Assembly (NCBI GenBank): GCA_964019055.1
Contig: OZ025217.1
Span: forward strand, 12,039,755-12,103,754
Reading direction: 5' to 3'
DNA: 64,000 nucleotides
From: Anthopleura xanthogrammica
Lineage: Eukaryota; Cnidaria; Anthozoa; Actiniaria; Actiniidae
Below the pieces are notes generated by a model. The model was not told where the DNA came from, ran no database searches, and saw only the letters and a program-made list of their open reading frames with translations. The translations under genes and the position numbers were made by a program. Below, in pieces: positions 58,701-64,000 of the stretch (its first letter is position 1; every line of letters begins with the position of its first letter).

Positions 58701-61209
58701 ACTTAGATCAGCCCACAGGTTGTTTTAGGGTTCAATCTGTGAGTTAGCCGTGCCCTGACTTTGATCAGCCCACAGGTGGTTTTAGGGTTCAATCTGTGAG
58801 TTAGCCGTGCCCTGACTTAGGTCAGCCCAAAGGTTGTTTCTACATTATTTACAACACACACATATGTACCTAGAGCTTGTTCCTGGGCTTCATCCCCAGC
58901 TGGTTTGAGGTCGTTAGAGATGGGTTGATCAGACGATACAGCTTGCATCACATCGTATCCACTGCATATTTTAATGACTGATGAAACCTGTAAAGCAACG
59001 TAAAACAGTGTCACAAGCTTCTCCTGGACGTAGTACAACATACAAATCAATGGACCATGTCAGTAGATAGTGAACATCATGCATTATATTCTAGCTTGGG
59101 TACAAACATTTTTTGTTCATCTTGCTTTATATGGTGTTGTTAGTACCCAAGCTAGAATGCACCATGTTCACTAATAATCTCAGAAAAGGACTACATCTGT
59201 TCTTTTTTTTTGAGGACTCAGAAAAGGCTTATAGTCCAAGACCAGAATTACTGTACCAAAAACGTTTGTTTGTATCAAAATGTTTTGAATTTTATCCACC
59301 TTATTCAAATATTGAATTGCTTTGTCAACTTTCTCATGGCATTGTTGGATGTCATGTAGGCGTTTCTCTGTTTTAATGGTAATGTCCCTAAGCATTTCCT
59401 GAAAGAAAGATATAAATTTGTAATATAAAAATGTTTAACAAGTTATTTCTTAAATGTGAAAGCACTCAATGATCAATAGTAAGACATTCTAGCCCCATTT
59501 GTGCAAGTACAGTACAATGTAACATCAATGTTTTTTTGGAACATCATTACAGACCTTTCCAATTGTTCCAAGTTGAGGTTGAACATGAAGTCTGCATGCA
59601 ATTGATAAGGTAGGTGATTTTATCTCAAACCTCAACTTGGAATCATTGTTTTACAGGCATTTTAGGGAAGTTAGAAAAGATTTGGTTGTAGTTACATGTG
59701 TATAACATACCCTTTCTTGCTGTTCAGTGTACTGGAGTGTAGTAAGAACATTCTTCAAAATGTCATTCTCAACAGCCACCAACCTACATATACAATCAAA
59801 CATCATCATCATGATGATAAGATGATAATAATGCTGTGATGGTCATGATGATGATGATGGTGGGGAGATGATAATGATAATGGTGATGATGGTCATAATG
59901 ATGGTGATAATGGTGACAACGATGACCGTTGATGATGCTGATGCTGATGACAATGCTGATGACGATGCTGATGATAATGATGCTGCTGCTGATAATGCTG
60001 ATTGATGGTACTGACTGATGATGATGATGATGGAGATGATGGTGGTGATGATGGTGTTAATGATGGAGGTGAAGATGATCATAGTGATACTGATGATAAT
60101 GATGCTGATGATACTGTTGATGATGGCAGTATTGATATCTTAGCCTATTTTCCAAGGCATACCAGTATACATACAGTACTATAAATAATATATATCGTGA
60201 ATAAAGTATATACAATTGTACATAAAATAAATTCATTTATTAGAGATCTGTAATCATAAACATGTACTCTACATACGTTTCTAAGTCAGACACATCTTGT
60301 GACAGCTTACGTTCTTCTACCTATTAGCAATTCAAAAACTGGTGTTAAAAAATGAGACAAATGAACAACAAAAAAGTGAATAAATGGCTAGTGTTTTGCA
60401 CCTTTTCAATGGGTTGTGTTTTGTGGAGTCTGAACACTTGTAGAGAATGGACTTGTTCATGGCATTCCTTGCAGAACCGAACAACAACATCTACAACAGA
60501 AAGCAAAGCAAACAACAGCTTATGAAAATTGGTGCAGCTTTCAGTATTCCCCTCCTCAGACTCTCCCCATCACTTGGAAATTCCAATCCCCCTCCATGGA
60601 AGTGGTATGGATATAATGTTCTAGAACTACATGATATACCCTCCTCAGGCTCTGACTCCACCACTTGGAAATTCCAATCCTCTCCATGAGGGAAGTTTTG
60701 GATATTTTCTGGAACTACACAGTATACCCTCCTCAGACCCTCCCCACTCCTCGGAAATTCCAATCCCCCACGATGTATGGATATTATCTTGGACAACACA
60801 ATATACCTTCCTAAGACCCTCCCCACCCCTTGGAAATTCCAGTCCTCCTTCATGGGGAGGTATGGATATTATCTTGCTCTACAAGATATTAAAGAAAAGT
60901 CCAATATCGTCATCTTAAATTTTTTTTTGTCTTGGAATCATAACACGAGATTCCAGAATGACAGCGCTCCATAGAATGTGCATTAACAAATCCTCAAAAC
61001 TTAAAGAACAGCTTAAACACGAGCAAAAACACTACAAAACTATGTCTAGGAAACTAAAATTCATAAATAGAAGATTGAATAATGAAATCTAAGAATATTT
61101 TACGAGGAAATTTCTGAATGACAAGGGAGACAACAAACAAACCTGGCTTGCAGTCGAAGCATCGGAAAACAGCGCGAACATTGTCGTGATTATAACACGA
61201 ATCAGACAT
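49792..61209 (-). CDS. B-box and Tudor-domain protein, RNF17/TDRD4-like, 21 or more exons
   Basis: Tudor proteins of this type act in germ granules and the piRNA pathway by binding methylarginine. Exons in transcript order: 61209-61143, 60490-60402, 60320-60277, 59783-59711, 59398-59300, 58987-58870, 58099-57967, 57477-57345, 56928-56833, 56462-56409, 56322-56260, (56130 or 56090)-56036, 55671-55646, 55081-53855, 53356-52021, 51778-51661, 51048-50922, 50574-50476, 50390-50352, 50083-50009, 49836-49792. The B-box zinc ligands are Cys5, His8, Cys17, Cys20, Cys29, Cys32, His37, His45. A coiled coil follows to about 160, then a Tudor domain about 210-300 ([20 protein letters not shown]), an unassigned central region, an acidic Ser-rich stretch with repeated [16 protein letters not shown] units, and a C-terminal extended Tudor ([28 protein letters not shown]). 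There is no RING finger at the N-terminus, unlike RNF17. Exon 12 has a frame problem. The final exon is unresolved; read-through from exon 21 would stop at 49690. Confidence 0.8.
55390..55562. repeat. Dispersed repeat (AAGCGACCACC type)
   Basis: Intron segment with two copies of GTCGTAACTRGAGCTGGTCG and matching partial inverted parts (CTCTCGTAAGCGACCACC). The look is of a MITE or transposon end. It lies in the intron between exons 13 and 14 of the Tudor gene. Confidence 0.6.
55725..55835. mobile_element. MITE family A copy
   Basis: Left end GCATTGTGGTCTAGCTTGGG and imperfect inverted right end CCCAACCTAGACCAGACTGC around a short ATGAACAAAAGATG centre. Related to copies at 25736, 57195 and 59075. 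Confidence 0.75.
56545..56765. repeat. (CATC/CATT)n microsatellite in Tudor gene intron
   Basis: Degenerate CCATCCATCC array between Tudor exons 9 and 10. The Ile/His/Pro/Ser-rich open frames are artefacts. Confidence 0.92.
57190..57275. mobile_element. MITE family A fragment
   Basis: Contains CATGGTGAACTCTGGTCTAG and TATGGGTACAAATG, followed by CCATACCTCTCATGGTG. A degraded single-arm copy between Tudor exons 8 and 9. Confidence 0.6.
57580..57657. repeat. Perfect small hairpin
   Basis: Arms GGTGAGCTTGCAATGATAGA and TCTATCATTGCAAGCTCACC are exact reverse complements around a roughly 29-base loop. This could be a tiny MITE or a structured RNA in the Tudor pre-mRNA. Confidence 0.85.
58224..58845 (+). 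mobile_element. SINE-like repeat, family S, with nine 58-bp tail units
   Basis: The head has CTGGAGTCTCGGGTTCATGA, a decayed B-box-like segment, then TTCTCTGGGTTCTCC and CCATGAAACCCAACACAC. It is followed by about nine tandem copies of a 58-bp unit containing CAATCTGTGAGTTAGCC and CCCACAGGTTGTTTTAGGG. Internal units are nearly identical. It lies in intron 6 of the Tudor gene. Confidence 0.85.
59075..59170. mobile_element. MITE family A, short full copy
   Basis: The arms TTCTAGCTTGGGTACAAACA and GTACCCAAGCTAGAATGCAC are inverted repeats around TTTTTGTTCATCTTGC. The best-preserved palindrome of the family. Confidence 0.8.
59560..59645. repeat. Small inverted repeat
   Basis: TTCCAAGTTGAGGTT and AACCTCAACTTGGAA form a 15-bp stem with a loop of about 50 bases in a Tudor gene intron. 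Confidence 0.7.
59795..60130. repeat. (GAT/GCT)n trinucleotide-rich tract
   Basis: Degenerate GATGATGCTGAT sequence between Tudor exons 3 and 4. Asp-rich and Ile/Ser-rich open frames are artefacts. Confidence 0.92.
60545..60890. repeat. Four imperfect tandem units of about 85-95 bp
   Basis: Each unit has CTCCTCAGACYCTCCCCA-like, CTTGGAAATTCCARTCCYC-like and ATGGATATTATCTTG-like blocks. The four copies have diverged by small indels. It lies in intron 1 of the Tudor gene. Confidence 0.85.
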
Positions 61210-61788
61210 GTTTGAATCGTTTAAACCATCATTTCATGGATAATTTCTCTCAGAAATAAATGAAAATCCTTCAGATTATCAAAAATTTGGCTTTGCACTC
61301 TACAGCTGACCCAAGTTTGAATTTCGCACCTCCTGTCGAACACACCACATGGACTTCCGAAGATATGCCGATTATATATCGATTTTGCGGTCGGTCTGAA
61401 CCACAGGAAACCCAGAAAAAAAGCTTTCTGTTTAAGACCGGAAAATAAGACATCACAAGAAAGAATAGCATTACTTTTGATTTCGTTTTGCATTACTAAA
61501 GGAGATTTAAAAAATTCAAGCAAGCCTTTTAAGACACTTATTGCTTTTTCATTTTGAAAAATTCATGAGCTGCAAGGCAGCTCTTAGTCACAAAAAAATA
61601 ACACCAGTATATGCAACTTTGATTTAATATTCAGGTTTCCTTATAGTTTAGTGGAAATGAATATAAATTTTTGAATTTACATTTGTTATTTTGTCGAGCC
61701 CCACCCCTCCCCCTTGATAATACCAATGCGCCCACGGCTGAATGAACCAGCTGGCATACCCATGAGTTGCTCATTCGATCATCAAAAC
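61210..61788. promoter_or_regulatory. Shared 5' region of divergent Tudor and PTPN9-like genes
   Basis: Only 579 bp separate the two divergent start codons (61209 on the minus strand and 61789 on the plus strand), so both 5' UTRs and core promoters must fit here unless upstream non-coding exons exist. No TATA box is clear on either side. Confidence 0.6.
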
Positions 61789-64000
61789 ATGGCGGAAGAC
61801 AAGGGTAGTTTCACAGAAACAGAACAAGAGGTGCAAAAAACACCCTTTATCAGCAAAATAATGCATCATACTAACCCGTTCTTTATTCCCACAGGCTATT
61901 ACGACATTCCTAACACAGGTTAACAGTGATCGGGCGAAACAAGGCCTCAGTCCAATCGGTACATCCATTGCCATCAAATTCCTGATAGCCAGAAAGTTTG
62001 ATCCAGAAAGAGCTATAGAATTATACAGAAATCATCAGGTACTTAGCTTTGATCACTCAAGAATTTATTCATTAAATATACGAACTTAAACACTCTTTAA
62101 TTTAATTTTAATTTTTTTAAGGTTTAAATAATCTGACAAGATCTTTCTCTTTCTCGGTTAGTTTGATATTATTTGCATTTCCGTTTCATTAAGCTTATAT
62201 TCTTGCCACATTTTTTAGCAGTTCCTCTAGATTAACCTTTCAAATTTTTCGTCTTTATTATTAGTGTTTGTTTAAAATCTTGACATTTTTGTGGCACTTG
62301 AACTTCTAACCTTGATTTTTACGTCCCTTATTTCTCACACATCAGCTTAATCTTTCACGAACACTATTCATTTGCATGGACGCCACTTATACGTGTCCAC
62401 CATCTTAAGCTTACTTTCCCTTTTGCCTCACGTTTTGTTCAGTGTTCAGTGCATTCTTAAAGCGTCCTCTAAGATCTTATTGTGTAGTGCTGATTTCTCT
62501 TCAGCACAACTTGTTACTATGCACGAACGAATTTTTTTTTATTCCGTGTGTAAATTCTAGCATTCCATTCATATTGGATGTATCGCGAAAGAATTCTATT
62601 GAGAAAAATCTATCTATGACTTTAAAAAAAGCACAACTAAGCTTATAAACGAAATAGAATCTTGCTGCTATTTTGGAGGGAAAAAATCGAATGTACTGCA
62701 AATTTAGTTGAAACAATATGTACATTTATTCGTTATCTTGAAGATTTTTGTTCAAGTATTTATATTCAAGTATTTTCACAGCAGCTGACGTCTGGTTGTA
62801 GATCTGTTAATTACGTTAAATAGGGCTTTTGTTTTACAACTGTCTACTGGAAATGTAAATGTTCCTTGTATATTGTTCTTCTCAGAATACTTCATAGGAT
62901 TTCAAAATAACAAAAATTAAATAGTACTTTTGAGGCTTTCTTGTGTGATAGACATGAGAGTGAAGTTTTTATGGTTCTCAGGTGTAGAAATATTATAAAA
63001 CCTTGATATTTTGGCTGCACTGGTGCCTGCTTTCATAAAAATGAAATTAAATAATTTCATGAATTTCTTTGCCACGCCATCAAAACTATTTTGACAAGTA
63101 GTTCATTTCTTCAGGGAAACCAAAGGAATCCAGACAAAATGCCATACAAAAATAAGCAATCCTCCCTTTCTTTATAGGAATAATTTTCCTGACCATATCC
63201 TTGTTCTTCAATGGCAAAACTTTGGATTGAATGAAAATAATTATGATTCTCCATTTCTGGATGTATAAAAATTTGATCAAGCTAACCTAGATTCCTCCAG
63301 GCTTTCCTGAATTACAGGTACTAATGGATTCCATTTTTCAGGACAAATGTGTTATTTATGGCTTGCATGACATGTCTCCCTATGACGATCCCATGAGACA
63401 AGAGTTACTGTCTGGGAAGTTTACAGTTTTGGTAAGAACAAAATTTCAAGAAGCCAATTTGAATCTTGCAGCCCACATTTTCAATTTAAGTCTACTTCTT
63501 CAATAATACAAAAAGGATAAGATCTCAGGCTTTTTCAAAGTAGCTAGGTATACATAGAACCCTTGCAGCACTTCAGATTGAAGCTCAATTTGGAGAACAA
63601 AACAATAGGAACCAATTCTCAGGAGATTGGAATTCTTTTGTACATGCAGTTTGTTGTATTCTGGGAAAAGTTTATCCTGCTCTCCCTTACCTTAGAAAAG
63701 CCTAACACAGGAACCCCACCCTACATCAAAATACTAATAAAGTAAAGAAACACCTTATATATTGTGAATGTTTTAATTTAGGAGAAACCTGATCCTGATG
63801 GAGCAGCAATAGCAATGATTGATGCAAGGCTACATTTTCCAGAGTTGACCACTCATGATACTGTCATCAAAGGGATGGTTTTTCAACTTGATGAAGCAAC
63901 CAAAGAGTAAGTTAGTGTATCCATCCCCGATGGTTATAGACTGTTAGCAGTACTTCCTTCACCTGCAAACTTAGTTGAAACATTTTTGAGCATCAAAAAA
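61789..64000 (+). CDS. PTPN9: PTPN9 (MEG2)-like tyrosine phosphatase, 5' part, truncated by window
   Basis: Exons 61789-61830, 61895-62038, 63342-63431, 63782-63906 (phase 2 donor); 133 residues visible, and the gene runs off the right edge. The segment matches the N-terminal CRAL-TRIO (Sec14-like) lipid-binding region of PTPN9: IAIKFLIARKFDPERAIELY, the DPMRQELLSGKFTVL block and DPDGAAIAMIDARLHFP, all in the order seen in the human protein. PTPN9 binds phosphoinositides on vesicles through this region and carries a C-terminal phosphatase domain, which is not in the window. Start: the ATG at 61789 gives a 14-residue first exon (MAEDKGSFTETEQE). The first intron is only 64 bp (GTGCAA...CACAG). 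Other Sec14-only proteins cannot be fully excluded without the phosphatase exons. Confidence 0.85.
63552..63650. mobile_element. Partial TAGACCCCTT-type MITE
   Basis: ATAGAACCCTTGCAGCACTT and GCTCAATTTGGAGAACAAAA match the element at 20328-20460 in inverted order, followed by the inverted AGGAACCAATTCTCAGGAG part. It lies in the PTPN9-like intron 3. Confidence 0.6.

Overview
The window is nuclear DNA from an animal. Genes are split by many short-to-medium introns with GT-AG borders (one GC-AG), the sequence is AT-rich, and the introns are full of microsatellites, palindromic MITEs and SINE-like repeats. The gene set (receptor guanylyl cyclase, ERK3/4-type MAP kinase, Tudor-domain germline protein, PTPN9-type phosphatase) is metazoan. 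The overall look suits an invertebrate or early-branching animal such as a cnidarian or sponge, but the sequence alone does not settle the phylum. There are no bacterial-style operons, no CRISPR array, and no tRNA or rRNA gene that I can support.

Layout: 1-1140 is two tandem arrays (23-bp and 8-bp units). 2149-13561 (+) is a complete 20-exon membrane guanylyl cyclase (1052 aa deduced). 14906-18984 (-) is a complete 14-exon galactose-1-phosphate uridylyltransferase. 21745-29134 (-) is a 7-exon CID-domain RNA polymerase II regulator of the RPRD2 type. 30743-34140 (+) and 35494-36835 (-) are two two-exon LicD/fukutin-related paralogues lying tail to tail. The first carries a decayed LINE, itself interrupted by a mariner-type MITE, in its single intron. 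38766-41970 (-) is an atypical ERK3/4-like MAP kinase. 41971-49690 is a repeat-rich stretch with no gene I can recognise. 49792-61209 (-) is a large B-box plus Tudor-domain protein of the RNF17/TDRD4 type. 61789 to the right edge (+) is the 5' part (CRAL-TRIO region) of a PTPN9-like tyrosine phosphatase, arranged head to head with the Tudor gene.

The genes have unrelated jobs (cGMP signalling, galactose metabolism, transcription, glycan modification, MAPK signalling, piRNA/germline function, phosphatase signalling). Only the LicD pair and the shared Tudor/PTPN9 promoter region suggest neighbour relationships. Exon coordinates were deduced by hand from splice motifs, reading phase and family resemblance. 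Every junction of the receptor cyclase, GALT, RPRD2-like, LicD and MAPK models keeps the frame. The Tudor gene has one problem exon and an unresolved 3' end.

Most interesting signals: the ERK3/4-like kinase with a Thr-His-Cys activation loop that still has an IEDE docking-type motif; a LINE fragment whose frame is exactly restored if a MITE is removed; a gene-conversion-like tract between the inverted LicD genes; a hammerhead-like motif next to the first LicD gene; an E-box/CCAAT repeat array behind the cyclase; and an unassigned central region in the Tudor protein.
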